Source: Salticus scenicus (taxonomy: Eukaryota; Arthropoda; Arachnida; Araneae; Salticidae). From it: DNA of 64,000 bases. The notes under the pieces were generated by a model, which saw nothing but the letters and a program-made list of their open reading frames with translations, was not told the DNA's origin and did no database searches. Shown here one piece after another: positions 45,850 to 58,530 of this stretch. The DNA lies in the NCBI GenBank assembly GCA_963930645.1, contig OZ005649.1:79075126-79139125 (forward strand). The letters are read 5' to 3'. Made by a program: the position numbers and the translations under genes. The first letter of the stretch is position 1, and every line of letters starts with the position of its first letter.

Positions 45850-46400
45850 ACAGTCTTATACTAATTCCCTGTAATTCATAAATATTTGTACCAAATTTCC
45901 TGCAAAATGATTGCATAAAATTTCGGAAATATTTTGTGTATTCTTATAAAGAAATTACCAATTCTATGCCCAAAATGTTCCTAAAAAAAAAAAAAAAAAA
46001 AAAACATATTTTTTAAATTCTAATAAATTTTTATCATATTTAATGGAGTGTAACCATGTTAAAATACCCTTTTAAAAATATCGCCTGTAAACCATAAGAG
46101 TACAGTCGGTAACAAAAGTCTCCGAACACTAGCAAACATTCCTATATAAATAAAGTCACTTAATACAGTTTTGTTTAATAAATCCTTGTCGAATCCTCTT
46201 TTTAGACTGACTAAGAATAGGATTCGACAAGGATATATTTAACAAAACTGTATTAAGTGTACTTTTTTATATAGGAATTTTTGCTAGTGTTCGGAGACTT
46301 TTGTTACCGACTGTACGAAATTCTTTCCTGTATCCTAGAAAATAAGCCACAGTTATTATGTACACACACAAAAAAAAAAAAAAAAAAAAAAAAAAAAACA
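45850..46400 (+). repeat. interspersed repeat, copy 1 (carries the MITE)
   Basis: The stretch aligns with 61650-61930 ('ttctaataaa.tttcat', 'ggagtgtaaccatgttaaaat', 'ccataa.agta', 'gaaattc.tt..tgtatcct.gaaaata', '(AC)n' and poly-A). The MITE at 46103-46313 interrupts it. The family is unknown. Confidence 0.75.
46103..46313. mobile_element. Tc1/mariner palindromic MITE, complete copy
   Basis: CAGTCGGTAACAAAAGTCTC begins it and the complement ends it at 46313. TA on both sides (46101-46102, 46314-46315) is the Tc1/mariner target duplication. Nearly the whole 211 bp is one inverted repeat around a short loop near 46200-46212. The empty site is preserved in the paralogous repeat at 61823-61840. 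There is no coding capacity; it would have moved with a transposase supplied from elsewhere. Confidence 0.9.
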
Positions 46401-46874
46401 CCTAATTAATAATAACTTGTTAATATTTTAACCTAATTTGAGATAATTTGTATGATTATAGAATGTCATCGTAATTCTTTTGTGTGGTCCCGAAAATAAT
46501 TATTTAGTCTATACATATTTGTTTTTTAAGTGTAAAAATGCGTTTTAGCATCTTTATAATGTATGTTAAATCCATTATGTTGAATGCAGCATAAACGTGT
46601 TAAAATGTACTCAAATAAATGAATATCCATAGTTTCTAATGTCACAAAATTCTTTCATGTGTCTCTGTAAACGAATCATAAACATAGTATACACTAGTAA
46701 AAACTATTTAACTTATTCTGCGTTTTTCATAAATAACTGTCCGAAATTTGACGTAATTTAGATTATTACTTGATATTGACGAAAAAATTTTGTATGCTGC
46801 AAACAAGTATGCTAAACAAGTATTGTATGCTAAACATGTTTGTCCTGCACATTAATTAAGAAGCTTAAGAGCGA

Positions 46875-46907
<33 letters not shown>

Positions 46908-47640
46908 ACGCACACGGATATTTTTTTATTTCACCCTCTACAGCCGCCAATTTTATCATTTAAAAAGCAAATTTTCGAACAAATTTTATTATGTTGTCCT
47001 CCACATGTACTTTAGCATTCAAAAACAAAATACAATTGTCAGAAAATCCGTAATTTTAGAAATTATTTGAAAAATGGTAAGAATAAGGCAGTTAACGATG
47101 CCCCAAAAAGTATTATTTTTTGAATGAAAAAAAAAAAAAAAAATATTTTAATACGTGCGATGTCAAAATAAATAAATATCAACGAAATATTGGTAAAACG
47201 GTTTTTAGCAAAATATAAAACTTTTGCTAAAAAATTGGCCGTTTAAACTGGAAATTTGGCTTTAGGCGTCCACCAAACTCTTCCAAGCAAGATAACCGCA
47301 AGTTAAAAGGCAAATGTTTAAAAAATCGATTTGTATCATGTTCAGAACTTAAGAAGTATTAAAAACAAGTATATAGCAAAATACTTTCCTCAAAAATAGT
47401 CCTAAAGCAATTAAACAAAGCAGGTTTAATAACAAAAGATCTGTTAAAAAAAACATTATTAAGGAAAAGAAATAGAAAAGAAAAATAAATCTTCAGCTGA
47501 CCAAAAATTGAAACAGAATAACAGTTAATTATTATGCAGATATTTGCCACTGAAATTATGCATTACATATCTTATATTCTTTTAATCTGTTATAATGTTA
47601 TTTTTCAAACTTTACACACACACATATATATACATACGTA
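46401..47640. other. AT-rich, no gene seen
   Basis: Poly-A tracts lie at 46876-46906 and 47126-47142. The ORF at 46840-47070 runs through poly-A and is not gene-like. Confidence 0.5.
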
Positions 47641-47796
47641 TTAAATTAATTATTTTTCATTCTTAGAATCAAATTCATGGTAATAAAATTATCGAACAGG
47701 GAAAAAATTGAGGCAGGGGATGGTGTTTCTAGTAAACGGTGGGTGACAACAATGGCTGGGCACAATGGGAGTCATATTCGGATTCAGGAGGTAATT

Positions 47797-48362
47797 TTAC
47801 ATAAAAAAGCATGTTGTTAAATATGCACCCTTCATTACGTTGTAAAATCTGCAGTCGATGTACAGACGTGCAACAGCTGGCAGCAGATGATCAACAGTGG
47901 TCTGTCGCGCATGCAACGGTATCTTCAAGTCATCTCCAAAGTTACATTTCCATAATAAGCCAATCTCTTTAAATGCCCCCATAACCAAAAATTATACGAA
48001 TTAAGATCGGGATGGACAAAGAATGGAAAATGAATGACTAATCACTCTGTCATCTTTAAAATTTTGACGCAAAGATTTTTTTCAAAATGTAAGATTAAGT
48101 TTTAAATCTCGTAAGGTTTGAAAATGATAAAATAGACCGGAATTATTTATTTCTTATCATTTCAAACATTTTGACTGTAACGTGTTCCGTAGCGGAAATT
48201 TTTAAAAATTTAATTATTTGTTATTTAATTAATTATTTATTTATTGCTGAATTTTTGAGCACATCCTTTGAATTGTCTATATACAAATTTTACATTAACT
48301 TCGTATTTTAATTAAAGCTACAGTGAGCGCTGAAAACGGGTAGTTTAATTATGACCACCCTG
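47797..48362 (-). pseudogene. mariner-like transposase relic, minus strand, with 5' inverted repeat
   Basis: On the minus strand, just below 48030, the translation reads HPDLNSYNFWLWGHLK, matching the C-terminal catalytic block (PDLNPxDFWLWGxLK) of a mariner/IS630-type transposase. The third catalytic Asp appears as Asn. A stop and frameshift follow; the later frame gives CNFGDDLK, then TVDHLLPAVARL, the usual C-terminal helix. Only ~290 bp upstream is a terminal repeat, CAGGGTGGTCATAATTAAAC (complement of 48343-48362), next to TA. The N-terminal HTH and first two Asp are deleted. It is non-functional. I could not find the 3' inverted repeat. Confidence 0.72.
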
Positions 48363-48365
48363 TAT

Positions 48366-50880
48366 ATGGGAAAGAGCATGTGAAAAAAAATATATATATA
48401 TATATAATATAATATCGATGCATTATTTCGGGAATGTTTTTCCATTTCAATCAATTATAGAAAGGAATGCTTATTAAACATGCTTGTTTCAAAAGTCTAA
48501 ATTTTATAAGAGAAATTTCAGATTTCCAGAAAATTCAGAGAACCTAAATTCTATAATTCGTTTGTTTTTATCAGTTAAAGTTCATAAATAGATACTAGAG
48601 CTATGAGTCTGCACTTTTTGAAGTAAATAACAATCTGAATATATTTCCAATTGCAGTTCATATCGATAAAAAACACAAATATTTTATGAATTTGATGATA
48701 TCCGGAAATTAAAAATGCGTTTACTCTTAGAAAACTCTCAAATAAACTGGAAGAGCAGAAATTGTGTGAAGAAAGGGAATATCATTCAATTAAAGTATGT
48801 CAAGTGGGACTGTACAGAAATCATATTTCGAAGCGTATTCAACTCATTTATAATTAAATCACGAATAAGGCCATCTGTTAAATCAGATACGAAATTTTGA
48901 AATCACCTGCTTTAAGTATTTCCCCTAAACGAAATATTTTAACATTTACATTTTACATATTTAGGATATATATATATATTTTTACTTAATTTATAAGTTT
49001 AATATTCGCACTGTAAAATACATCTATAACTCAACAGTATTACTTACATTTTTACTAACTTTATTTCATTCACTCATCAGTGCCATGAAGTAAAAGTGTC
49101 TGATCAAGTGGTTCAGTATTATAAAGAGTGAAGCTTTCTCAATGCAGGGAAAAAAAAATATAAAATAAACAAAACCGATGCTTTGTCATTCGTGTTCTAA
49201 TACACAAAACCATTTAACGTTCGATTACCGAGGAACAATTACATGTAAGTCGAAAAATTGTACTTGAAAAAATAAATTATGTTAAAAGGAAATTAAATTA
49301 TGTAAGATGGATCAAAGGGAGGGATTAAGAAACGGATTTAGAAAAGTAATGCTGCCAAAATTTGATTCTACCTGGAACGTATGTGTTTTTATGTTCTGAA
49401 ACGAAATGTGAGGTCAGTTTTTCTCTATCACGTATATATTTCTACTATCACAATTTACCATGTCTTCCGTCACAATTTATTCATTTTCAGCAGTTTCGAA
49501 TATTTTTCCATGGTTAATTATGTATAAACATGGAACTATACCATTAAAGTTGCTATACAATTATTAGTCACGGAGCATATTGTGTCGTCGTTGGACACCT
49601 TATATTAAAAAAAATTCACATCACCAAACTATATTAACAATATAAATATATTTATGTAAAACTACTAGAGTTTAACATGGAAACTGGTACTCCATTAACT
49701 TTTCTAGTAAACATCTAGTAACAGACTTCCTTAGTAAACATAATACGAAATTATCAGTAACCAATACAGACATTTCCTTAGTAAACGTACTACGAAACCG
49801 TTAACAACCAAAATATTTACTTTCTTATTAAAGATACTAAGAAATTGTTTGTAACTGTGACATGTATTTTTAATGTAAATTTAATAAGAAAGTGTTTGTA
49901 TCACTATAAATATTACTTCTGTGTTATTAGTTACTATCAAATAATTAGCATATAAATTTTATTAGTAACGTATACAGAAAATTCTCCTGTTATCTTGCGA
50001 AAATTTTTGAGTTAAGGATATGGATTTCTATCCGCATTATCCTACAAAATGTAAATAATAAAAGAATTTTTTTTTATTTAATCTCAGTTAACTATGATAG
50101 TTAATTAAATATGTTTATTTAAATATATACCTTTGAAAAATCTAAATTTGTTGAAATATTAAATACATCTGTTAATATTTTCACCTTTATTTTTATTAGT
50201 AATATTAAAATTACATTTCCTCTTAAAATATGTCAAAAAATAATTACATTTTAAATACGTATACGGAATTATATTAAAACAACGAATTTTTATTACCAAA
50301 TTTTTAGTCAAGAACTCGATACATTTAAAATATATTTTATGTAATATTATATGCCAAGCTTTATTTGGTTTAAAAAAAAAAAAAAATTAGCATAAAATTT
50401 TTTTCTAATGCTCATTGTCTTAAATTTAAAATTCTGATTTAGAGGAGCTTAATGAAATTGAAGCTTAGTTTAGCAAAATTAAATAAATAATTAAATAAAA
50501 TGAAATAAAATGATATAAAATCTTCAGTAAGTATTTTATGTATTTATAGTTCTCTAATTGACCAATAATATTTTAACTCATTAAAAGAAACTGATATTAA
50601 TTCATTACCTAACATTTTCATCAGTAACCTTCTTAATAATTTATTAGAAGAAAATTTATTTATTTTAATAGTGTTCAGTATGTAGATTAAGAATAAGATT
50701 TAGTGTTTTAAATTTTAGCTATTCAAAGCGTTCTTCAAATAATCATTTATAATATGTCTTAAAATTCACCAGAAGAAAGTAATATTTGTACGTTTTTCAA
50801 AACTTTAATCAATGAAGTATATGAATTATACTTTTATGAACGTATTTTTCCAATTTGTCTTTCTTTCTTTCTTTTTTTTT
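48366..50880. other. AT-rich, no gene seen
   Basis: Short (TA)n runs lie near 48390 and 48967, and a weak repeat of 'cttagtaaac.ta.tacgaaa' near 49725-49800. The ORF at 48715-48900 has no recognisable motif. I see no element ends. Confidence 0.45.
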
Positions 50881-50890
50881 TTTTTTTTTT

Positions 50891-51969
50891 ACTTTCTCTT
50901 ACCCATAAGGTAGAGAAAGTATTGTTTTTGGGTCAAATTTTCGAACGCGAGATTTTGTTATATTTACACGTTTTGAGGTCCCTGAATACGAAAATCATGT
51001 TTTTAGCAAATGGTCTGTGTGTATGTCTGTGTGTCTGTCTGTTATCAGCATATCTCAAAAACAAATTATGGCAGAAAGTTCAAACTTGGTATTCTAAATG
51101 TGTATCATATAGGGATGCTACAGTAAGCTTTTCGTTAAGATCAAGCTAATGGTTTGTGTACAGGGATAATCAAGAGAATTATAATACATTACGTCTATGG
51201 GGGAAATTGCAGGAAAGTAGAGTTTAACGTCTATAGACTGCACTAAACCAAATGAAACGAATATATATATTTTGTAATAGTGATAGTTAACTGAGAAATT
51301 TTTTTTGTGTATGTAGGAAGCTCGCCTCCCCACCTGGGGGGGAAGTCCCCCCTCGAGGGGAGTAAATTTTCATGATGGGTATCTTTCAAAAGAGCTCGCC
51401 AATACCTTTAAAACGAATGGTTGAACCATCGATCTGCGATAATATAAAACAAAGTTATCGATTTTTTTTACTTTTAACGAAAAAAAAACTTTTAACGAAA
51501 AACTTTTAACGAAAAAAAAACTTTTACTTTTAACGAAAAAAAAACTTTTACTTTTAACGAAAAAATCGTACTTTTTTTTTTTTTAATTTTGAGAATAAAA
51601 TGGACTTTATTTGGATATTTGGTGTTATACTACTTCTCTAATATGGAAATCGTCTGCATTTTTATGAAAGATAATTTTTTTAAATAATAATTTTAATAAA
51701 TTATTTTTTAAAAACAGACTTATTTTTTAATAACCGAATTAAATTCTATATAAATGTAGGTGCATTAATGAAACGGGGGGGGGGGGTGAGGGGGCCGTAG
51801 CCCCCCTCACACAGAACTAATTATCATATAAAACTCTTCAGAAGCCTAATATGAATTGTTTAACGTAGGTTTACATAACAGTACTCGTTATCTTACCTAT
51901 TAATCTGCAAACTGTATTTATTGTATTAAATTTCAGGGTAAGAGAAAGTCGTGTGAGTGACACACCAGA
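50891..51969 (+). mobile_element. family B: Helentron/HINE-like element, intact copy
   Basis: It starts ACTTTCTCTTACCC (50891-50904) directly after a long T run, folding with 'ggtagagaaagt' downstream. GGGTAAGAGAAAGT (51936-51949) is the exact inverted partner, followed by GTGTGAGTGACACAC, a 5-bp-stem hairpin (51951-51965), and CAGATT. Inside are a TGTC/TGTG microsatellite (51015-51042), 'atatctcaaaaacaaat', the phrase 'tttgtgtacaggga', a C/G-run palindrome near 51330-51360 and a module shared with family A ('gatgggtatctttcaaaag', 'cctttaaaacgaatggttga'). Short cttttaacgaaa repeats fill 51470-51560. No coding sequence. The copy at 26070-34936 is the same element. Confidence 0.72.
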
Positions 51970-52392
51970 TTATTTTTTCTTTATTAGTATTATTAATGAG
52001 CGCTTATAAAATTGGGACAAAACTTACTATCTCAACTATATATATATATATATATATAATATAATATTTTTATGCACAGAAGTAATGTCCGTTACGTAAT
52101 TTATTGCATTTAGAAATAAGTAAAATATGATATACATAAAAATATAAAACAAAAGAAATTTCAGAATATTTATAATAATAATAAATAATAAATAAATTTT
52201 ATTATTTTCAAAAACACATGTCGGCGAGACTTAATATACTTTTTTTAAATATGTAACTTTAATATTCTAATTTCACATAACTATGTAATACTTAAAAAAA
52301 TAAGAAGTTTGATTCAAAGAAGCTTAATAAAATGTTAGCTTAATTTAGTAAAATTAATACCTATAAGTACCTATCAATAAGTATTTGAACAC

Positions 52393-52486
52393 TTTAAAAT
52401 TACGTTTTGTCAAAAATCTAGAAATTTTTGTAGGAATCATTTAAAATTACGTTTTGTCAAAAATCTAGAAATTTTTGTAGGAATCA
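52393..52486. repeat. perfect 47-bp tandem duplication
   Basis: The unit at 52393-52439 (starts tttaaaattacg, ends gtaggaatca) is repeated without change at 52440-52486. The lack of divergence suggests a recent duplication. Confidence 0.9.
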
Positions 52487-52640
52487 TCTTGAAATTTTGG
52501 CAAAGTAAAGAACATATTGTACTTCATGTATTGCAGCAAAATTTGTATCTTCAAGAGGAAAAGGAGACCACTATAAAAATTAGACAAAAGTCAAAGTGTT
52601 TTTGATCACTCTGCAAACAGTTTTTAAACACCCTTTAAAA

Positions 52641-53324
52641 CTGTTTTGACTGTAGCATGTGATTATGTGGATTTTTGTAATTATATGCAAAAAAAAAAAA
52701 AAAAAAAAAAAAAAAATAATAATAATAATAATAATAATAATAATTTAATTTTTTTAAATTACAACAAGGAGGGTGTCAGAGACAGTGCAAAGCGATTTTT
52801 AGAAAACTTGGCAAACTACATTAGACACAGCATATTGTAATAAGAATACAAAAAAATTAAATATCTTACAAAATATGAGCATATTTACTAAATAATTTTC
52901 AACTACGCATGCGCCAGCTTAAAAAAAAAAGAAAAAAAATCATTTGAATAATTTAATAGCCAAAAGTATTGAGCAACTTCTATGTATGCCCCCCAAAAAT
53001 ATCATATATATTTAAATTTTATGAGGTAGAATGAACAGAAATTAAAATTTCACAAAATAAAAGCTAAACTATAAGGTGTGTTACTCATATTTATATTTAG
53101 ATTCAATCAATTTCCAATCGTAATACATATTTCCCTGACTGTAGATAAATATTGACCCCCCCCCCCCCACACCATTACGTTCCTTGCTCATATTTCGCAA
53201 GATATGTAACACCTTTCCATTTTAATTACAGTATGATGTGTCTAATGTAGTACGCTAAATTTCACAAAAATGGATTTATACTGGGCGGTATAGTAAAAAA
53301 GGTGGATTCTTTTTTTTTTTTTCC

Positions 53325-53371
<47 letters not shown>

Positions 53372-53450
53372 TGATATATGTGGTAGCCAAATAAAAATGT
53401 ATGCAGATAATGAAAAGAATCCTCATAATCACATGCTACAACCAAAAGGA
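52641..53450. repeat. inverted pair of a ~240-bp interspersed repeat
   Basis: 52641-52880 (plus) and 53200-53450 (minus) share 'tgtagcatgtgattatg(t/a)ggattttt', 'actacattagacac' and 'aaatatgagca'. Each has a different simple-repeat core: poly-A plus (AAT)n in the first, (TA)n plus poly-T in the second. The spacer 52881-53199 contains a C run at 53157-53168. The family is not identified. Confidence 0.7.
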
Positions 53451-56369
53451 ATTTAAAGCATTAATGTTTACAGGATGATCCAAAAGATTTTGATTATTCT
53501 TTAATTTTTTTACTTTTTCTCTTTTCCTCTTCAGAAAACAGCGTTTGATGAAACATATGACGTATAACATATTCTTTACACTACCAAAGTTTCAAAGTAT
53601 TTACGGTTTTCCAATTGATCCATAATCCCTTATATATTTGAATTTTTTTTTTTTTTTTTCAAAACTTTAATCAAACAAAATGTATGAATTATGTTTTTAT
53701 GAGCGTAACTTTTCAAAATTTGTATTGTTATTATTATTGCAATCAAAACGGCTTTGATTTCACCACTTAGGCTTACTTTGTGCACGTAAAAATGGGTCAT
53801 GTTTTCTTTTAACCCGAAACAAATGTTGCGAGTTCTTGTATTTTGATGATTTTTATTCAAAGTTTTTTACGTCTCACTTACAAAACACCAGATTTCTGGT
53901 ATATTTGCAATTAATGATACCTGAGAGTTTAAACCAAATTTAATTATCAATGCGCAATTGGAATTAAATCATACAGATAAGATTGGATACCATCTTAACA
54001 TTAAGCGATTTCAGAAACTTTATCTCCTATAAAGCGACGAATTAAACAAAAATATATCAACTGTAAAACGGAATATAAGTATGAACAGTGATAGAAAAAT
54101 AATGAAATTGATTCCATCATACATTGTGAGCATTTTCGTTAGTATTTTCGGACTTTTTCTTCAATGCGATTTAAAATTTCAGAATCTATTGTTTAATTCA
54201 TGCTTAAAAAGAAAATATTTTAGTTAACACTATTTCTGATAAAACTCTAAATTTCTTCATGCAACATAAAATAAAAAATAAAATAAAATTTTGTAATTTA
54301 AAAAAGAAAAAAAAAAGTATTATATTACAATTATTAAAATCGAAGTATATATATTTTTATTTTTTTATTTTGAAAGTCGTATATTTTCATATTTCCTTTA
54401 CTGATTAATGTACATGTTTATTTACTATGACAAGACTTATTGATCATACTTTCTGTACTCTTTATACTCATGAGAAATTTCGTTAAAGAACATACATGCA
54501 TCATACTACATTTTGCTTGTCAGTTCTGATTCGTGTAATAGTTTATATCATTTTTCATTGCCATTTTCGTTTTATATATATAAGTTCTTCATAATGTAAT
54601 AGAAAAGACGATGAATACTTATCTTTGTTAAACTTTTAATATTGATCAGTACTTTAAGGAGCAATTTTGTGTATTTAAATCAGAATAAGTTAATGTTTAA
54701 CTGTATACATTTATGATACATTCAAATGTATTTATTGCTTCAATGATTGGCAGAATGAATATAATAATGAAAAAACCATGTACAGATGTCAGATGTCATA
54801 CCAATAATAGCTCGAATACGCATGAAGACATCATCAGTTGTCTAGGGAAGGTTAAGTCAATAAAGTATTAGTTGTCCTTTGAGGTTTCTTCTGGAGGCGA
54901 TGGTTTTGTCGAACTGTTGAATGCGATTAGAAGAATGTTCTGTAAATTGCGAAGTTCAGAAGTCTCACTTCTATTTTAGTTTTTTTTTTTTTTTTTTTTT
55001 TTTTTTGGTAAAGATGTTTCAAACGAAATGGTTGTTCTGTCAAAAGTGTGTAATTGGCCACTTTTGGGTATACTTTTGAGAGATACTAATGATTTCGCAG
55101 GTGTTTTTACAAAGAATTATAACACGCCATGTCAGCCATTCTAGATTCTAGACATTTTGTCATGTATCTCTAAGTACTGAAGGAATCATCTTGAAACTTT
55201 AAGAGTGTGCAGAACATGTTATATTTCAACCATTTCAGTGAATGTTTTACCCCGAAAGTAAAAGCAGTACCCATAAAAAATTAGAACATTGAGCGCCGTG
55301 TCAGCCATCAGTATCTGACAATGTCAAATATGATATAAAGCCGCGTCAACCATCGGTGGCGGATATAAAATAAGATATAAAACTAAAAATATTGCATTTA
55401 ATTATTGAAAATTTATTAAATTTTTTTTTTAATTTTTATTTATTACAGGAGGAATCATTATGGAATTTTAATGAATTTTAAGAATTTTGCGTGGCACTCA
55501 ACTTGTTAATATATCAAAATGCAACTTCTTTCGAGTATCGTGAGTTATAAACTTAGCATATGACTCGTTACACAAAAATAAACTTACATTTTCACATTAC
55601 GTAGTTGTAAATTTCACACTAATTGAATAAACAATAGATCTCATTAGTGAATAAAAAAAAAAAAAAGAAAAGTTTTAATATTTTTGGTTTCTTGACTCAA
55701 GAATTTTTACACTTTCTGAAGATAAATATGAGTAGTTAATAGTTTGCTGGAAGTATGCTATCTTTACAATAGTGCCCAACAATCTTCGTCAGCACTCACC
55801 CTTTACACACACACAGGTCGAGTTTATTTTACCGCGCCAAGTAACGTAAATGGCTTCTTTGAAATGTTAAAGAATATTTTTGAGCTTAGAAAAACTCCAT
55901 TTAAAGATAAATAGAGTACTTTAAAATAATCATTAGAGGGAGACACCAAGTAATGATTTGAAAGAGTTGCGTATTATTTACATACGCCCCTTTAGACCTA
56001 AGAAATAAGAGAAAGATTTCTAATGTATGTCGCCGATATAAATGATTTAAAACATGAACTTGTCGAATGCAGTGTGCAAGCGTATCGCTCCAAGATAAAG
56101 CTTTTTTTTAATTATTATAAACCTGAAATTTATTATTGGAATTGTAAGTGCATCCATTTATACCAATAAGTTGGAGGTTTGTTTAAATCCAGCTATTCTC
56201 GATCATTTGTAATGCGATAGAAATTGCATTTTTTCACAGAACTATACAACATGTCATACAGGGAAATTGCAACTTATTTATGAATGATTTTGTAATCTAA
56301 TTTAAAATTTCCTTTTCTACAGCAATTTGTATACTGAAAAAGTAATATGTCCTCTGCCTTTTCCTTTTA
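53451..56369. other. no gene seen
   Basis: The sequence is AT-rich with poly-T at 53643-53659 and 54979-55006. 52487-52530 and 55170-55230 share 'ggaatcatcttgaaa' and 'cagaacatgttat'-like text, a trace of another repeat. 'gccgtgtcagccatc' phrases near 55125, 55300 and 55343 recur at short range. Confidence 0.4.
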
Positions 56370-56370
56370 G

Positions 56371-56624
56371 GTGTGGGTTTATCTGAAAAAAATCTGGCAT
56401 TAAAGTTTTGGACTGACCTGGGAGTAGTCTTGGCCTAAATCGCTTTGATAATTACTGACGTAAAATAAGAACTGCTGATATGGAACCTACTGCTAAAATA
56501 AATCTACAGGAAAGCCTTATTAGGGTACGATTCCATGAAATTAGCCAGGATTACATTCAGAAGTTGATATCGACTACACCAGACCAAGAAGTCTGTCATC
56601 GAAGCTCGTGGAGGATCGAAATGA
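56371..56624 (+). pseudogene. Tc1-like transposase C-terminal relic
   Basis: Across two small frameshifts the translation follows a Tc1-type C-terminus. GIKVLD is followed by a stop in place of Trp, then PGSSLGLNRFDN where the family has PGxSPDLNPIEN. KIRTADME follows, then FHEISQDYIQKLI, and after a frameshift KKSVIEARGGSK and a stop (56622-56624). The catalytic Glu block is changed to FDN and the N-terminal two thirds are absent. It is an old, dead copy, distinct from the one 500 bp downstream. Confidence 0.72.
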
Positions 56625-56960
56625 TTGAACTGATATTCAAGTGATCCTCATGCTTGTATACACATCAAAATATATGTAGTATGACTGTCGTTACGTAAAA
56701 TTTACATCATCTAGAAAATTTGTGTATATATTACTTTGTTGTACGTTTTCATAAATGTTGCATTTTTCAAAATTTTTGATTTTTTGAAATTTTTAAGTGT
56801 AAATAACCAATTAATCCTAATAAAATTCAATTGCGATTAATCCTACAACTGTATTTTATCGTAACAAAACCAACATCGCATGAAGCATATGCATGAATAA
56901 CATTATTTGAATATTTTTCTAGGTTTCCGCATTAGATGCACGCATTTTGTTCCCACTTCA

Positions 56961-57888
56961 CAGTTATTTGCAAAAATTTAAGACCAGTAGCCGAATTTCA
57001 GTTTTTTGCATCATTTGCGCAAATTATTGCATGATCTGGTGATTGCATCAGACGCCTTCTACTGCTATAAATAAAGGTGGTGGGCACGTTTATCGCCAGT
57101 AATTTGTTGGATTTTGCCATAGACAGTGTTGTGTAATTTTTTTAATGGTAAAAAACCTTCACTTACTGTTACAAAAAGGTCAGAAATATTGACTCTGCAT
57201 AAAATTGGATTTTCTGAACGTCAAATAAGTTCGAGGATAAATGCTAGCAAGACAGCTGTATATCAAGCTTTCAGTAAATTTAAACTTTCGGGAAAAATTG
57301 TGGACCTTAAGAGAAGCTGTCACTCTAGAAAAACGAGTGAACGTGATGATCATGTGATAAGAAGGATTGTCGTACGAGATCCAAGAACCTCCTGCAATAC
57401 GATTAGAAATTCTCTGGCTGTAAAAGGCATCAACGTCAGTTTAACTACTGTTTCAATTGTTTAGCGAATGATTTTGGTTTATCATCCCATAAACCTGCTA
57501 GGAAACCTCGACTTACTCCGAGTATGAAAAAGAAGCGACTGACTTTTGCTAGACAATATAAGAATTGGAAAGTAGAGGAATGGAGTAGTGTCTTATTTTC
57601 GGATGGGTCAAGTGTGGAGCAATTTTTTGCACGGGTTACAAGTGATCGACCCCTAAGGGGAAAAAGATATGATGAAAGACATACGATTCAAACTGTGAAA
57701 CATCCTCGAAACGAAATGATATGGGTGCAATGTATGTGTCCGGTACAGCTAGACTATTTTATGGCACCTAAAAACACTATGAACGGAAAGCAGTATCTTA
57801 CTTTGTTACGTTCTTAACTGCCCATGGGAAGGTGGGGGGTAAAAGCCCAGATTTGCACCCAATAGAGAATCTGAGGTGTATTGTGTAA
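56961..57888 (+). pseudogene. Tc1-like transposase, broken (frameshifts and internal deletion)
   Basis: 57126-57464 encodes the N-terminal paired-type HTH region: GKKPSLTVTKRSEILTLHK, then FSERQISSRINASKTAVYQ, then a second HTH. The ATG is one base out of frame. A frameshift near 57465 leads to the frame of DFGLSSHKPARKPRLTPSM, then KKRLTFARQYKNW and VLFSDGS, where SDGS is the first catalytic Asp block (usually SDES). After NGKQYLTLL about 60 residues are missing, including the second Asp block, and SPDLHPIEN (57844-57870), the catalytic Glu block, follows before a stop. Sequence upstream from 56961 ('cagttatttgcaaaaattta') resembles a Tc1 terminal repeat; no matching right end was found. Confidence 0.85.
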
Positions 57889-58009
57889 AATATAGTCGCC
57901 GAAAGCAATATATTTATATATGAGGACGTCCTCACACAAAATACAAAGATTACCGCTACAGACATAGATTTTAAGAAAATTCTATTAATTATATATATAC
58001 ATACATACG

Positions 58010-58056
<47 letters not shown>

Positions 58057-58530
58057 CTTTTATGGAAAAAATAGATTAAAAATTTAATTTCAGTTAATAT
58101 CTGATAGCTGATTTGTATAACTGTAAATATTTAATTTAAATATACTTTCCCGTGAAGTAAAATTCATTATTTATTTTATTTATAAAGTTTACTAGAACTT
58201 TGGCAGTTATTTTTGTATTTTTCTGTTACATTATTTTTAAGAAAGACCTAACTATGCAAAAATACATAAATATGATGTTGCATAATGCGGAATATTTTAA
58301 AGATGTGACAATAAAATCAAAACAATAAAAGTATTATCAAGAAAGTCATTTGCATTTTGTTGAAAATAATTCACAGTAAAGACTATTGTTCTTCAACATT
58401 TCATGCAGGAAAGATTCTTTTCTACGCATATTCCTAAGCTAGTAGAAATATTCGATTCAATGAATAACTTTAAATTGTATTCAATCATAATTCGTAGTCG
58501 AATTTGTTTGATGTTGTAAATAAATTTTTT
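57889..58530. other. no gene seen; (TA)n at 58018-58055
   Basis: This is AT-rich spacer between the Tc1 relic and family C, with a (TA)n tract interrupted by 'catacatacg'. Any 3' terminal repeat of the Tc1 element may have been lost in it. Confidence 0.5.
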
